Source of the DNA: Chryseobacterium sp.
Lineage (GTDB): Bacteria > Bacteroidota > Bacteroidia > Flavobacteriales > Weeksellaceae
DNA: 64,000 nt
Reading direction: 5' to 3'
NCBI RefSeq assembly: GCF_008831505.1
Contig: NZ_CP044507.1
Span: forward strand, 2,108,001 to 2,172,000
The notes below the pieces were generated by a model. That model did not search any database. It had not been told where the DNA came from and worked only from the letters and a program-made list of their open reading frames with translations. Made by a program: the position numbers and the translations under genes. This document shows positions 7,831 through 16,536 of this stretch, in pieces. Every line of letters begins with the position of its first letter. Position 1 is the first letter of the stretch.

Positions 7831-8805
7831 ATGAAAAAGCTAAAGGAACTGTGGAGTATTATTGTGGCCACATTTAAGGACTGGAGTGCCAGGGATTTAG
7901 GAACAGACGCCGCGAGTTTGGCATACAGCGCGATTTTCTCGGTACCGGGTCTGCTCATCATCATTATCTGGGTGGCAGGCATCTTTTTTGGCGCAGAAGC
8001 CGTACGTGGCGAGATCACCCAGTTCATAGGGAGTATGATGGGGAAAAATGTCGGCAAGCAGGTAGAAGAAATGGTGGTGAGCGGAATGATAGACAAAGAA
8101 AACATCTGGATGAAAGCTTTTGGTGTAGCCACCCTCGTATTTGGTGCTACATCACTCTTCTTTCAGCTTCAGAAATCACTGAATAAATTATGGGATGTGG
8201 AGGCGGCTCCCAAAAAAGCGTGGCAAAAATTCATACTGGACCGCGCCAATTCTCTGGGACTAATCCTTGTAATCGCATTTCTGCTACTCATCACCCTGCT
8301 CCTTTCATCATTCATTGGTATGGCCAATGACTGGATAGTGGCCCATTTCAGCGTGGAGACCTATCTCCTGGTTCAGCTGTTAAACATTGGCGTAGGCTTT
8401 ATGATTACTATGGTGCTCTTCGGATTTATGTTTAAAGTATTGCCGGATGTGGAATTACCCTGGAAATCCGTTTGGACAGGAGCCTTTTCCACTACCCTTC
8501 TGTTCACGGTGGGTAAATATCTGATCACTTTCTATTTCGAAAACTTCAATCCCACCTCAGCCTTTGGTGCAGCCGGTACGGTGATCCTGCTGATGCTTTG
8601 GGTAAATTATACCTGCCAGCTCATTTTCCTGGGGGCTGAGTTCACCAAAGTTTATTCGCAGAAAAAAGGCCTGGCGGTGAAACCGTCACGTCATGCGAAA
8701 TGGAACCCGCAAATGATTGCCGAGGACAAAAAAACTCAAATCGTATGCATGGTTGATGCTGAGACCGATGAGTACAGGAAGACTCCGGACGATTCTATGA
8801 TTTAA
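7831..8805 (+). CDS. YihY/BrkB family membrane protein
   Basis: The 324-residue inner-membrane protein has about six hydrophobic segments and the family core DLGTDAASLAYSAIFSVPG. WMKAFGVATLVFGATSLFFQLQKSLNKLW, split by its charged residues, is also typical. FGAAGTVILLMLWVNYTCQLIFLGAEFTKVY is the conserved last helix pair. The function of the family is not established (older RNase BN assignments were wrong). The ATG at 7831 is chosen; an in-frame ATG at 7804 would add nine residues. The stop overlaps that of the convergent lipoprotein gene in a shared TTAA. Confidence 0.85.
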   Translation: MKKLKELWSIIVATFKDWSARDLGTDAASLAYSAIFSVPGLLIIIIWVAGIFFGAEAVRGEITQFIGSMMGKNVGKQVEEMVVSGMIDKENIWMKAFGVATLVFGATSLFFQLQKSLNKLWDVEAAPKKAWQKFILDRANSLGLILVIAFLLLITLLLSSFIGMANDWIVAHFSVETYLLVQLLNIGVGFMITMVLFGFMFKVLPDVELPWKSVWTGAFSTTLLFTVGKYLITFYFENFNPTSAFGAAGTVILLMLWVNYTCQLIFLGAEFTKVYSQKKGLAVKPSRHAKWNPQMIAEDKKTQIVCMVDAETDEYRKTPDDSMI

Positions 8806-9278
8806 TTTACAGCAGCATCACCGGACTGCGCACCATACACCAGAACCGCCTTACCCAATTCGCAACGGACTCCCACCGGCTGTGGCTCCACCCTGCAATC
8901 TGAGAAAAGATTCCTGCGGCGGTTATATGCAGCCTGACGCCTAGTAAACTCCTGTATTTTAGGCAGGATTTCCGTCTCAACATCCTTATGATAGGCAATA
9001 TAGGCTGCCGGTCCTCCACAGGGCTTGGAACCTACCGGAGAAACGCGCCAGTCCGCAGAACCACTGCAAGTGCGGGCAACGCTCAGCGAATCTATGGAGG
9101 CTTTCATCACCCGAATATTTTCCCTTTCCTGTACCAGCACTTCTTCACTTTCTTCCGGCTGGCGCTCGGGCTTTAATGCTACATCCTTAGGTAAAGTTTC
9201 CGGGTCGGCCACATTTTTTTTAACAGAACAGGAAGCAGCGGTTAAAACAAGGGCAAAAATCACAAATCTTATCTTCAT
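8802..9278 (-). CDS. Lipoprotein of unknown function
   Basis: The 158-residue protein has a lipoprotein signal, with ALVLTAASC placing the lipidated Cys at 17. A Glu-rich linker follows, and the core contains CSGSADWRVSPVGSKPCGGPAA and YIAYHKDVE. I have seen the SKPCGGP...YIAY pattern in short Bacteroidota lipoproteins without assigned function. Paired cysteines outside the lipobox suggest disulfides. It is expressed divergently from the PIF1-like helicase and has its own -7 element. Confidence 0.75.
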   Translation of the reverse strand: MKIRFVIFALVLTAASCSVKKNVADPETLPKDVALKPERQPEESEEVLVQERENIRVMKASIDSLSVARTCSGSADWRVSPVGSKPCGGPAAYIAYHKDVETEILPKIQEFTRRQAAYNRRRNLFSDCRVEPQPVGVRCELGKAVLVYGAQSGDAAVN

Positions 9279-9297
9279 TGCTATGGTGTATGAAGGC

Positions 9298-9305
9298 CAA
9301 ATTTA
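9298..9305 (-). promoter_or_regulatory. Putative -7 element for the lipoprotein
   Basis: The minus strand reads TAAATTTG, an exact TAnnTTTG match, 19 bases before the lipoprotein ATG. Confidence 0.45.
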
Positions 9306-9353
9306 GCCAAAAAAACCGGGTAATGTAAAATTTACCGCCACATGTTTTGACCT

Positions 9354-9370
9354 TATTTTTGCTAATTTTG
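9354..9370 (+). promoter_or_regulatory. Two overlapping-range -7 candidates for the PIF1-like helicase
   Basis: TATTTTTG (9354-9361) and TAATTTTG (9363-9370) both match TAnnTTTG. The second ends only 4 bases before the ATG at 9375, which would make the mRNA leaderless. The first leaves 13 bases. Confidence 0.4.
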
Positions 9371-9374
9371 CCTG

Positions 9375-11510
9375 ATGAACCAGCAGCTTTTTGACCTCGC
9401 AGAACATACCAGCCGAAGCATTTTCCTTACCGGAAAGGCCGGCACCGGTAAGACAACATTCTTAAGCGGGTTCGTAAAGAAGACCTCCAAGAAACATATT
9501 GTTCTGGCTCCCACGGGAATTGCCGCCATCAATGCCGGCGGAGTTACCATACACTCCATGTTTGGGCTGCCGCCACGCACCTTCCTACCTACGCATGAAC
9601 GTATAGATGGAAACATAGCCCTGAACATCGCAGATCTCATGCACCACTTCAAATACAGGAAGGAAAAACTGAAACTGCTGAGGGAAATCGAGCTCATTAT
9701 TATTGATGAGGTATCCATGCTGCGTGCCGATGTACTGGACATGATGGATCATTCGCTGCGTTTTGTACGGCGGAATGACAGCCGGTTTGGTGGCGTACAG
9801 ATGCTCTTCATCGGCGACCTTTATCAGTTGCCGCCCGTGGTCCGTGACGAACATATCTTAAAGCAATATTACAGTTCTCCTTTCTTCTTTGAAAGTCATG
9901 CCCTGAAAGAAGTTCCGCTGATCACCATTGAACTCACCACTGTTTACCGGCAGACAGATGAGGCATTTCTGGACATTCTGAACGATATCCGCGAAGGTGT
10001 TACCGGTGATATTGATTTTGACCTTCTGAATGAAAGGTATTTGCCCGATTTTGATCCTGGCGCTGACCCCTACGTTTACTTGACTTCGCATAACCGTATG
10101 GCCGACGAAATCAACCGTAAGAGGCTTGCCGAACTTCCGGGCAAGTCCCGATTGTATGCCGCAGACATTGAGGGCACCTTTAACGAAAATCAGTATCCAA
10201 ATGATGAGGTACTTGAACTGAAACCCGGCTGTCAGGTGATGTTTATACGTAATGATGCCAGCGGCGAACGGAAATATTTCAATGGTAAACTGGCAGAAGT
10301 CCTGGAAGTCGGGGAAAAGGAAATAGTGGTTCAGATTGATGGCAGCGAAGATACCTATACACTGAAAAAGGAAACCTGGGAACAGAAAAAATATTTCCTG
10401 GCACCGGATAAAACCATTAAGGAAGAGGTACTGGGCAGTTTCAACCAGTATCCCATCCGCCTGGCATGGGCCGTAACCATACATAAATCGCAGGGTCTCA
10501 CGTTTGACCGGTTAATTATTGATGCGGGACAGTCTTTCGCCTCGGGACAGGTTTACGTGGCACTCTCCAGGTGCCGTACCCTGGAAGGAATTGTACTTAA
10601 ATCAAAGATTACCCCGGATGTGATTATTACAGACCGCCGGGTGGCGCAGTTTCAGGACGAGACGCAGGCAAATGACCGTCTGGCTGACATCCTGAATTCC
10701 GAGAAATATGATTACAGCATCAACAAAATCACCAGCCGACTGGACTGCACCTGGATAAGCGCAGCACTGCAGTCATGGTATCATTCTGCAAAAGCAAGCA
10801 AATTCATTGACACCGATAAAGTGAAGTTCCTGTACGAATCCATTAAGCCGGAAAGCGAAAACCTCAGCAGCATCTTCAGGAAGTTTGACAAGGTAATTCA
10901 CCAGAAAGCACATCATTTCGTCGCCGGAAAAGAGGAATGGAAAGAGGTGGAAACAAAGGCCGCCGGGGCAGTGAATTTTTTCTTTGCACAGGTTAATTCC
11001 AAAGTATTTGCACCTCTAAAGGAATTTTACGCCGAGAATAAAGGTACGAAGGGTCTGAAGCAATACAATGATGATTTTCGGGTGTTGCTGGATGACCTGG
11101 AAGATTATCTGAACAGCCTTAAGTCGCTTCAGTTACTTGAGGTTTCATTGTTTGACAAGACCAATGATGTTCCGGTTACCTCCAAAATTGCAAAAGTACC
11201 ATCGCATATACTTACCTTCCAGCTTTTTGAAGACGGCAAAACGATTCCTGAAATTGCCCGCGAGCGCGGACTGGTAACAGAAACAATTTATGGCCACCTT
11301 GCCAAATTTGCCGAGCGCGGACTGCTGGACCTACAGCGCGTATTTGCGAAGGAAAAAATCAGTGTTTTTGAGAGAGAATTCCGCGAAAATACTCATGAGA
11401 CCCTCACCGACTGGAAAAAAGCCTTACCCAATGAATTCGAATTCAATGAAATCCGTATTCTGCTCAATCACTATAATTATTTGAAGTCGAAGGAAGAAGA
11501 AAACGGATAA
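9375..11510 (+). CDS. PIF1-like SF1B helicase with C-terminal helix-turn-helix domain
   Basis: The 711-residue protein has Walker A GKAGTGKT (20-27), APTGIAAINAGG with HSMFGLPP (motif Ia), Walker B LIIIDEVSML, and a C-terminal helicase core with AVTIHKSQGLTFDRL and QVYVALSRCRTLEG, the PIF1/RecD2-type signature. The last roughly 120 residues contain an HTH-like block (FQLFEDGKTIPEIARERG...ETIYGHLAKFAERGLL), similar to the HTH_40 domain often attached to RecQ-type helicases. It probably unwinds DNA in repair or replication; the precise role is unknown. It stands alone as a divergent transcription unit. Confidence 0.85.
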   Translation: MNQQLFDLAEHTSRSIFLTGKAGTGKTTFLSGFVKKTSKKHIVLAPTGIAAINAGGVTIHSMFGLPPRTFLPTHERIDGNIALNIADLMHHFKYRKEKLKLLREIELIIIDEVSMLRADVLDMMDHSLRFVRRNDSRFGGVQMLFIGDLYQLPPVVRDEHILKQYYSSPFFFESHALKEVPLITIELTTVYRQTDEAFLDILNDIREGVTGDIDFDLLNERYLPDFDPGADPYVYLTSHNRMADEINRKRLAELPGKSRLYAADIEGTFNENQYPNDEVLELKPGCQVMFIRNDASGERKYFNGKLAEVLEVGEKEIVVQIDGSEDTYTLKKETWEQKKYFLAPDKTIKEEVLGSFNQYPIRLAWAVTIHKSQGLTFDRLIIDAGQSFASGQVYVALSRCRTLEGIVLKSKITPDVIITDRRVAQFQDETQANDRLADILNSEKYDYSINKITSRLDCTWISAALQSWYHSAKASKFIDTDKVKFLYESIKPESENLSSIFRKFDKVIHQKAHHFVAGKEEWKEVETKAAGAVNFFFAQVNSKVFAPLKEFYAENKGTKGLKQYNDDFRVLLDDLEDYLNSLKSLQLLEVSLFDKTNDVPVTSKIAKVPSHILTFQLFEDGKTIPEIARERGLVTETIYGHLAKFAERGLLDLQRVFAKEKISVFEREFRENTHETLTDWKKALPNEFEFNEIRILLNHYNYLKSKEEENG

Positions 11511-11533
11511 ATGATGAGGTAATAAGTGGGTGG

Positions 11534-12088
11534 TTAATAATAATTTGTATTTCGGAGAATATTTAGGTAATTGGACTCGGATAATTTCCGCTCATTATAC
11601 CACGTCTCCAAAACATCTTTTTTGTCCCGTAGTTTGTTTGAAGAGGTCTGCTCAAAATTCACTTCCGTAATGCTCCCATCCTTAAATGATATGACCATCT
11701 GATTCCTGATTCCGCGCGATATAAATCCCCGGAAGTCACCTTTTATATCATTTCCGATGAGCCTTAACCGCTCAATATCATCCGCCGGAATTACTTGGTC
11801 GTCCACAATGATCCGGTCATGCAACAACTCTAATGTACCGTTAGGATGTGCCTTGTTTTTGGCGCTGAACAGAACATAATTTAGTACAGCGAGCAGAAAA
11901 ATACCAATCAGCACCATGTTCAGGGTGAAGGTACTCTCCAGAAAATAGTCCTTCTTACGGTAAAACTGCGGAAAAAGGCTGAGGATGAGTAAACTCACAA
12001 TAAGAAGTGCATCGATAACCATCAGGATAACGAGGAATTTGCCGACTGTAAATTTCTTCTTTGCAACTGTGCTGAATGTTCTGAACAT
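11534..12088 (-). CDS. Membrane protein of unknown function (two helices plus PH-like domain)
   Basis: The 184-residue protein has two N-terminal hydrophobic helices (around 18-40 and 55-73). A soluble part follows with a run of short beta strands (TLELLHDRIIVDDQVIPADDIERL, split by charge, and MVISFKDGSITEVNF) resembling bacterial PH-like domains. I do not recognise a named family. It converges with the PIF1-like helicase gene; on its own strand the YjdM-like gene is 70 bases downstream-adjacent in coordinate and 5' in transcription. Confidence 0.65.
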   Translation of the reverse strand: MFRTFSTVAKKKFTVGKFLVILMVIDALLIVSLLILSLFPQFYRKKDYFLESTFTLNMVLIGIFLLAVLNYVLFSAKNKAHPNGTLELLHDRIIVDDQVIPADDIERLRLIGNDIKGDFRGFISRGIRNQMVISFKDGSITEVNFEQTSSNKLRDKKDVLETWYNERKLSESNYLNILRNTNYY

Positions 12089-12159
12089 AATTTTTTGTTA
12101 AGGCAGAATTACCTATACGATTTACATATAAATCAGGATATGGATGGAGCTTGGGGGAT

Positions 12160-12492
12160 TCAGGCTTTCTTTACGAATTCCGATTTTAAAGCCATGGACC
12201 CGAAACCATCAATTTTACAGTCAATATTATGATCAGAATCAGGACGTAATCTGATGTTTTTCACTTTTGTCCCGGCTTTCACCGGTTTGGGTGCCCCTTT
12301 CACAGGAAGGTCCTTTATGACAACCACGCTGTCGCCGTTCTGCAGTTCATTACCGTTACTGTCCAGCACCTTTGTCTCCGCATCGGTCTCGGCCGGATCC
12401 CACTCATGGAAGCATTGCGAACATACCTGGAGATTATCCTGTTCGTAGGTAAATTCGGATTTACATTTAGGGCAAATAATTACATCACTCAT
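12160..12492 (-). CDS. YjdM/PhnA family zinc-ribbon protein
   Basis: The 110-residue protein has an N-terminal zinc ribbon ([11 protein letters not shown] at 8-11 and [10 protein letters not shown]) and the C-terminal SH3-like domain. That domain shows [24 protein letters not shown] and the conserved ending [21 protein letters not shown]. This is the YjdM family, long mislabelled phosphonoacetate hydrolase; its real function is unclear. It is cytoplasmic. It precedes the membrane protein gene at 11534 by 70 bases on the same strand. Confidence 0.88.
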   Translation of the reverse strand: MSDVIICPKCKSEFTYEQDNLQVCSQCFHEWDPAETDAETKVLDSNGNELQNGDSVVVIKDLPVKGAPKPVKAGTKVKNIRLRPDSDHNIDCKIDGFGSMALKSEFVKKA

Positions 12493-12574
12493 GGTATTGT
12501 TTTATACGCTCAAAGATACGGCTTTTATCTAAAAACGGCTTTGTCAGCAGGACAGTTGAATCGTTTTAATAGTT

Positions 12575-12582
12575 TAAATTTG
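12575..12582 (+). promoter_or_regulatory. Putative -7 element for lnt
   Basis: TAAATTTG lies 37 bases before the lnt start. A TTG at 12556-12558 sits 16 bases upstream, slightly shorter than the usual -33 spacing. Confidence 0.4.
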
Positions 12583-12619
12583 AGGCCTGATAAATCAGAA
12601 AGTTTAAACGGGAGTTTTT

Positions 12620-14272
12620 ATGATGAAATATGTAATATTATCACTGATCTCAGCGATGCTGCTCAGTATTTCCTGGCCTACCTACGGCATCCCCTTTTTT
12701 ATTTTAATCGCTTTGGTACCCTTGCTGCTGATGGAGCACGAAATCACGAAGTTTTCTAAGATAAAACACAAGACGGCCGCCGTCTTTGGGCTATCCTATC
12801 TTGCTTTCCTCATTTGGAACATTGTAACCACCGGTTGGCTGTACGGAGCAAAAAATCCGGACGGATCCAATTCGGCTTTCGCAGTGGTAGTTCCTGTTCT
12901 GGCCAATTCCCTGCTTTATACAACGGTATTTACGCTCTATCACCGTTATAAAAACATACAGGGAACTTATTGGGGACTGGCTTTCCTGGTGGCACTCTGG
13001 ATGGCGTTTGAAAAGTTTCATCTGGAGTGGGAACTTACCTGGCCCTGGCTTAATCTGGGCAATGCTTTTGCGGACTATCCCCGGATTATCCAGTGGTACG
13101 ACACGCTGGGAGCCACAGGCGGCAGTTTCTGGATCCTGCTAGTTAACGTGTATGCGTTCTATACAATCAGAATCTGGGAAGCGGGCCGCAAAAGACAGGC
13201 ACTCCTCAAAAATATTGCGGTTTTGTCTTTGGGCATATTCCTTCCAATGGGGATATCGCTTATACAGTACAGCACCTTCAGCGAAAAACCTACCGGAGAA
13301 GTAAGCGTATTGATGCTGCAGCCCGACCTGGACCCATATACCGAGAAATACAGTAAAGACAGCCTTCAGATCCTGAATGAACTGCTGACTCTGGCGCATG
13401 AAGGATCTGGTGGAAAAATTGACTATTATATAGCGCCCGAAACCGCATTACCAGGATATGGCTCGATTTCGGAGCCGGGTCTGGAAAACAGCACTTTGCT
13501 GAATTCGCTGAAAAGCTTTACATCCGGAAAACCCGGCTCTGTATTCGCTACCGGAATTTCCTCACACCGTTTTTATTCCGGCAATGATAATGTGCCCAGA
13601 AATGCTTATCAAACCCGTCAGGGTGTTTGGGTAGAGAGCTTTAACACAGCAGTGCAGGTAGCACCGGTCGGCACAACCCAAGTCTACCATAAGGGAAAAT
13701 TGGTTCCCGGAGTAGAAATATTTCCCTATATCGGTGTCCTGAAACCCATATTAGGTGATGCGATGCTCAACCTGGGCGGCACCGTCGCATCTCTTGGGGT
13801 GGATGATGAACGCAGGGTGTTCAGCAACAGTTTCAATAATGGCAGGCTGGCACCGATAATCTGTTACGAAAGTATATATGGTGAATTCACTACGGAATAT
13901 GTAAGGAAGGGTGCAAATTTCCTGGCCATTATGACCAACGACAGCTGGTGGGGCGTGAGCCAGGGACACAAACAGTTGCTGGCTTATGCCAGACTGCGTG
14001 CTATAGAAACCAGACGAGAGATTGCGCGTGCCGCAAACAGTGGCATCTCTGCACATATTAATGCGAGAGGAGATATTGAAGCCGACACTTTCTATGGTGA
14101 CCAAACCACTCTGCACGCCAGTATTAAACTTTATGAAGGCCAAACAATTTATACCAGAACAGGTGATCTTCTGTCTCGAATCTGTATCTTTGCCCTCGGA
14201 TTTCTTCTTTTTTACCCCATATTGAAGAAACTTCAGTCAGTAAAAGATAACTACGGGAAGAAAAAGTCATGA
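12620..14272 (+). CDS. lnt: Apolipoprotein N-acyltransferase
   Basis: Lnt adds the third acyl chain to lipoproteins at the periplasmic face of the inner membrane. The 550-residue protein has several N-terminal helices (up to about 215), including WMAFEKFHLEWELTWPWLNLG split by charge. A nitrilase-type domain follows, with the catalytic triad Glu (E274 in APETALPG), Lys (K358/K360 in YHKGKLVPG) and Cys (C415 in ICYESIYGE). It starts at one of two adjacent ATGs (12620 or 12623). Its presence fits the many lipoproteins in the window. Confidence 0.92.
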   Translation: MMKYVILSLISAMLLSISWPTYGIPFFILIALVPLLLMEHEITKFSKIKHKTAAVFGLSYLAFLIWNIVTTGWLYGAKNPDGSNSAFAVVVPVLANSLLYTTVFTLYHRYKNIQGTYWGLAFLVALWMAFEKFHLEWELTWPWLNLGNAFADYPRIIQWYDTLGATGGSFWILLVNVYAFYTIRIWEAGRKRQALLKNIAVLSLGIFLPMGISLIQYSTFSEKPTGEVSVLMLQPDLDPYTEKYSKDSLQILNELLTLAHEGSGGKIDYYIAPETALPGYGSISEPGLENSTLLNSLKSFTSGKPGSVFATGISSHRFYSGNDNVPRNAYQTRQGVWVESFNTAVQVAPVGTTQVYHKGKLVPGVEIFPYIGVLKPILGDAMLNLGGTVASLGVDDERRVFSNSFNNGRLAPIICYESIYGEFTTEYVRKGANFLAIMTNDSWWGVSQGHKQLLAYARLRAIETRREIARAANSGISAHINARGDIEADTFYGDQTTLHASIKLYEGQTIYTRTGDLLSRICIFALGFLLFYPILKKLQSVKDNYGKKKS

Positions 14273-14297
14273 TTTGCAGTTATTTAATTTACAAATA

Positions 14298-14329
14298 TTT
14301 GCCTAAGTAATATTTTCTTCATAGTTTTG
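14298..14329 (+). promoter_or_regulatory. Strong Bacteroidota-type promoter for rpmB-rpmG
   Basis: A TTTG at 14298-14301 is followed, 20 bases later, by TAGTTTTG at 14322-14329. This matches both halves of the -33/-7 consensus, 38 bases before the rpmB ATG. It is the clearest promoter in the window. Confidence 0.7.
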
Positions 14330-14367
14330 CAACCTCAAATAATTAAGTCAAAAAAGAACATCGAGAT

Positions 14368-14604
14368 ATGTCAAGAATTTGCCAAATAACAGGAAAGCGT
14401 GCAATGGTTGGTAACAACGTTTCCCACGCTAACAACAAAACGAAGCGTCGTTTTGAAATTAATTTGTTGGAAAAGAAATTTTACATTCCGGAAACAGAAG
14501 AGAACATTACACTGAAGGTTTCTGCTCACGGATTGAGGATCATCAATAAAGTTGGGATCGAGGAAGCAGTTCAGAGAGGAAAAAGAAACGGATTTATTAA
14601 ATAA
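14368..14604 (+). CDS. rpmB: 50S ribosomal protein bL28
   Basis: The 78-residue basic protein begins [22 protein letters not shown], split here as the bL28 signature, and ends ...GKRNGFIK. Only one Cys (C5) is present, so it is the zinc-free form. It is the first gene of rpmB-rpmG-DUF4295, with 9 bases to rpmG. Confidence 0.96.
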   Translation: MSRICQITGKRAMVGNNVSHANNKTKRRFEINLLEKKFYIPETEENITLKVSAHGLRIINKVGIEEAVQRGKRNGFIK

Positions 14605-14613
14605 TTAGTAATC

Positions 14614-14796
14614 ATGGCAAAAAAAGGTAACAGAGTTCAGGTAATCCTGGAATGCACCGAGCATAAAGAAACAGGAGTGGCCGGAATGAGCAGATACATT
14701 ACGACCAAGAATAAAAAGAATACGACGGAAAGACTGGAACTTAAGAAGTACAATCCTGTTTTGAAGAAGTATACCGTTCACAAAGAAATTAAGTAA
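14614..14796 (+). CDS. rpmG: 50S ribosomal protein bL33
   Basis: The 60-residue protein has the bL33 pattern ([43 protein letters not shown]). It lacks the paired CxxC motifs, so it is the zinc-independent paralogue type. It lies between rpmB and the DUF4295 gene in one operon. Confidence 0.96.
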   Translation: MAKKGNRVQVILECTEHKETGVAGMSRYITTKNKKNTTERLELKKYNPVLKKYTVHKEIK

Positions 14797-14817
14797 TCTT
14801 TATAAAGATATATTACA

Positions 14818-14970
14818 ATGGCAAAGAAAGTTGTAGCAACCCTGAAAGACGCCAGCTCTAAAAAAATGGCGAAAGTGGTAAAGATGAACAAATCTCCTAA
14901 GACAGGAGCGTACATTTTTGAAGAAAAAGTAATGAACGCTGATGATGTTGATGCTTTCCTGAAGAAATAA
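14818..14970 (+). CDS. DUF4295 small basic protein, probable ribosomal subunit of Bacteroidota
   Basis: The 50-residue lysine-rich protein starts MAKKVVATLKDASSKKMAKV and ends DDVDAFLKK. It follows rpmG by 21 bases and precedes ftsY, the conserved setting of DUF4295. From memory, a Flavobacterium ribosome structure assigned this family as an extra large-subunit protein (bL38); I cannot verify that here. Size, charge and operon partners agree with a ribosomal role. Confidence 0.88.
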   Translation: MAKKVVATLKDASSKKMAKVVKMNKSPKTGAYIFEEKVMNADDVDAFLKK

Positions 14971-14996
14971 TTGACATTATAACGTAATGATATCAG

Positions 14997-15024
14997 ACTA
15001 CTCAAAATATTGGGTAGTTTTTTT
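14997..15024 (+). terminator. Terminator after the rpmB-rpmG-DUF4295 operon
   Basis: ACTACTC pairs with GGGTAGT (one G-T pair) around an AT-rich loop, followed by seven T residues. Confidence 0.75.
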
Positions 15025-15027
15025 ATT

Positions 15028-15035
15028 TATCTTTG
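15028..15035 (+). promoter_or_regulatory. Putative -7 element for ftsY
   Basis: TATCTTTG lies directly after the ribosomal operon terminator and 96 bases before the ftsY ATG, leaving a long leader without an obvious structure. Confidence 0.35.
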
Positions 15036-15131
15036 TATCTGCAGTCTTCGGGGGCATTTAATGCCTTCAGGAGGAAGGTGCAGACATCATTTTAACCAGA
15101 CAGTTTCTGTCTGTAATCTGAGATCTCATAT

Positions 15132-16085
15132 ATGAGTTGGTTTAAAAAAATATTCAATAAACAGGAAAAGGAAACCCTGAACCAGGGACTGGAAAAGTCC
15201 AGCCAGGGATTTTTTGAGAAAGTATCCAAAGCAGTAGTTGGCAAAAGTAAAGTAGATGACGATGTACTGGATGATCTGGAAGAAATCCTGATCAGGTCCG
15301 ACGTTGGTGCTGCTACCACCGTAAAAATTATAGACCGTATAGAAAGCCGTGTGGCACGTGACAAATATGTGGGAACCGAGGAACTGGACAGAATCCTGAG
15401 GGAAGAAATTACCGCATTGCTCCTGGAAAATCCGCATGCCGCAACCCAGAATATTGACATCAGCAAAAAACCTTATGTGATTATGGTGGTAGGCGTGAAT
15501 GGTGTAGGCAAGACTACAACGATTGGGAAACTTGCACACCAGTTTAAATCCGAAGGCAAGAATGTCGTGCTTGGAGCCGCTGATACCTTCCGCGCAGCAG
15601 CCGTAGACCAGCTGGTGATCTGGAGCGAACGTGTGGGCGTCCCTATTGTAAAACAGGGCATGGGCGCCGATCCGGCTTCGGTTGCCTTCGACACGGTGCA
15701 GAGTGGCGCAGCACAGGGCGCGGATGTGATTATCATTGATACAGCAGGCCGCCTTCACAATAAGGTAAATTTAATGAACGAACTCACCAAGATCAAAAAG
15801 GTGATGCAGAAGGTGATACCTGATGCCCCGCACGAAATCCTTCTGGTGTTGGACGGTTCTACAGGCCAGAACGCTTTTGAGCAGGCGCGGCAGTTCACCG
15901 CAGCTACAGAGGTAAGTGCCCTGGCCGTAACAAAATTGGACGGTACAGCTAAAGGCGGTGTTGTTATCGGCATTTCCGACCAGTTTCAGATTCCTGTGAA
16001 ATATATTGGTGTGGGAGAAAAGATGAATGACCTCCAGCTCTTCAACGGCGCTGAGTTTGTAGACTCCTTTTTCAGGCGCTCCTAG
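15132..16085 (+). CDS. ftsY: Signal recognition particle receptor FtsY
   Basis: The 317-residue SRP GTPase docks the SRP-ribosome complex at the inner membrane. The short acidic/basic N region (MSWFKKIFNKQEKE) is followed by the N domain helix bundle. The G domain has GVNGVGKTTTIGKLA (G1), DTFRAAAVDQL (the family insertion), DTAGR (G3), TKLDGTAKGG (G4/closing loop) and a GVGEKMNDLQLF ending. It lacks the long acidic A domain of E. coli FtsY. Its stop is followed by 126 AT-rich bases before the next gene. Confidence 0.95.
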   Translation: MSWFKKIFNKQEKETLNQGLEKSSQGFFEKVSKAVVGKSKVDDDVLDDLEEILIRSDVGAATTVKIIDRIESRVARDKYVGTEELDRILREEITALLLENPHAATQNIDISKKPYVIMVVGVNGVGKTTTIGKLAHQFKSEGKNVVLGAADTFRAAAVDQLVIWSERVGVPIVKQGMGADPASVAFDTVQSGAAQGADVIIIDTAGRLHNKVNLMNELTKIKKVMQKVIPDAPHEILLVLDGSTGQNAFEQARQFTAATEVSALAVTKLDGTAKGGVVIGISDQFQIPVKYIGVGEKMNDLQLFNGAEFVDSFFRRS

Positions 16086-16211
16086 ACTTTTAAAATTTTA
16101 GTGTTTTTTTATATCATTCCAACAATTATTAATTCTTGGTTTAAAAAGGTCTGACTTTAGCTTAGACTAAGTAAATCAAATAATAATTATTAACATTAAA
16201 ATTTTAAAACT

Positions 16212-16466
16212 ATGGGTATTTTAACTTGGATCATTTTTGGTCTTATCGCAGGTGCAATCGCAAAATTCATTATGCCGGGTAATCAGGGAATGGGTTGGTT
16301 AATGACAATCATTCTGGGTATCGTAGGCGCATTTGTAGGAGGCTGGATCGGAACAATGTTTGGTTGGGGAACAGTAGACGATTTTGATTTCGGAAGCATG
16401 GTTCTTGCCGTTGTAGGTGCACTCCTTGTTCTCTGGATTTACGGTATGGCAACCAGACGCGGATAA
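16212..16466 (+). CDS. GlsB/YeaQ/YmgE-type small membrane protein
   Basis: The 84-residue, very hydrophobic protein is rich in glycine, with three predicted helices and the family pattern IIFGLIAGAIAKFIMPG followed by a second Gly-rich helix (GIVGAFVGGWIG). The family is often called transglycosylase-associated and is stress-induced in other bacteria; no enzymatic activity is implied. It is a single-gene unit with its own terminator. Confidence 0.9.
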   Translation: MGILTWIIFGLIAGAIAKFIMPGNQGMGWLMTIILGIVGAFVGGWIGTMFGWGTVDDFDFGSMVLAVVGALLVLWIYGMATRRG

Positions 16467-16487
16467 TCAATTATTAAAAACAAAAAG

Positions 16488-16520
16488 AATCCCCCACCAG
16501 ATTTGGTGCGGGATTTTTTT
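16488..16520 (+). terminator. Intrinsic terminator
   Basis: AATCCCCCACCA pairs with TGGTGCGGGATT (one mismatch) around a GATT loop, followed by seven T residues. It also lies just downstream of sppA on the other strand. Confidence 0.8.
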
Positions 16521-16536
16521 GTTTGAGTAGTCCGAT

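Noticed and set aside
8985-9306. Plus-strand frames over the lipoprotein (for example 8988-9176 and 9025-9306)
   Set aside because: They are antisense shadows; the minus-strand frame has a lipobox and conserved cysteines.
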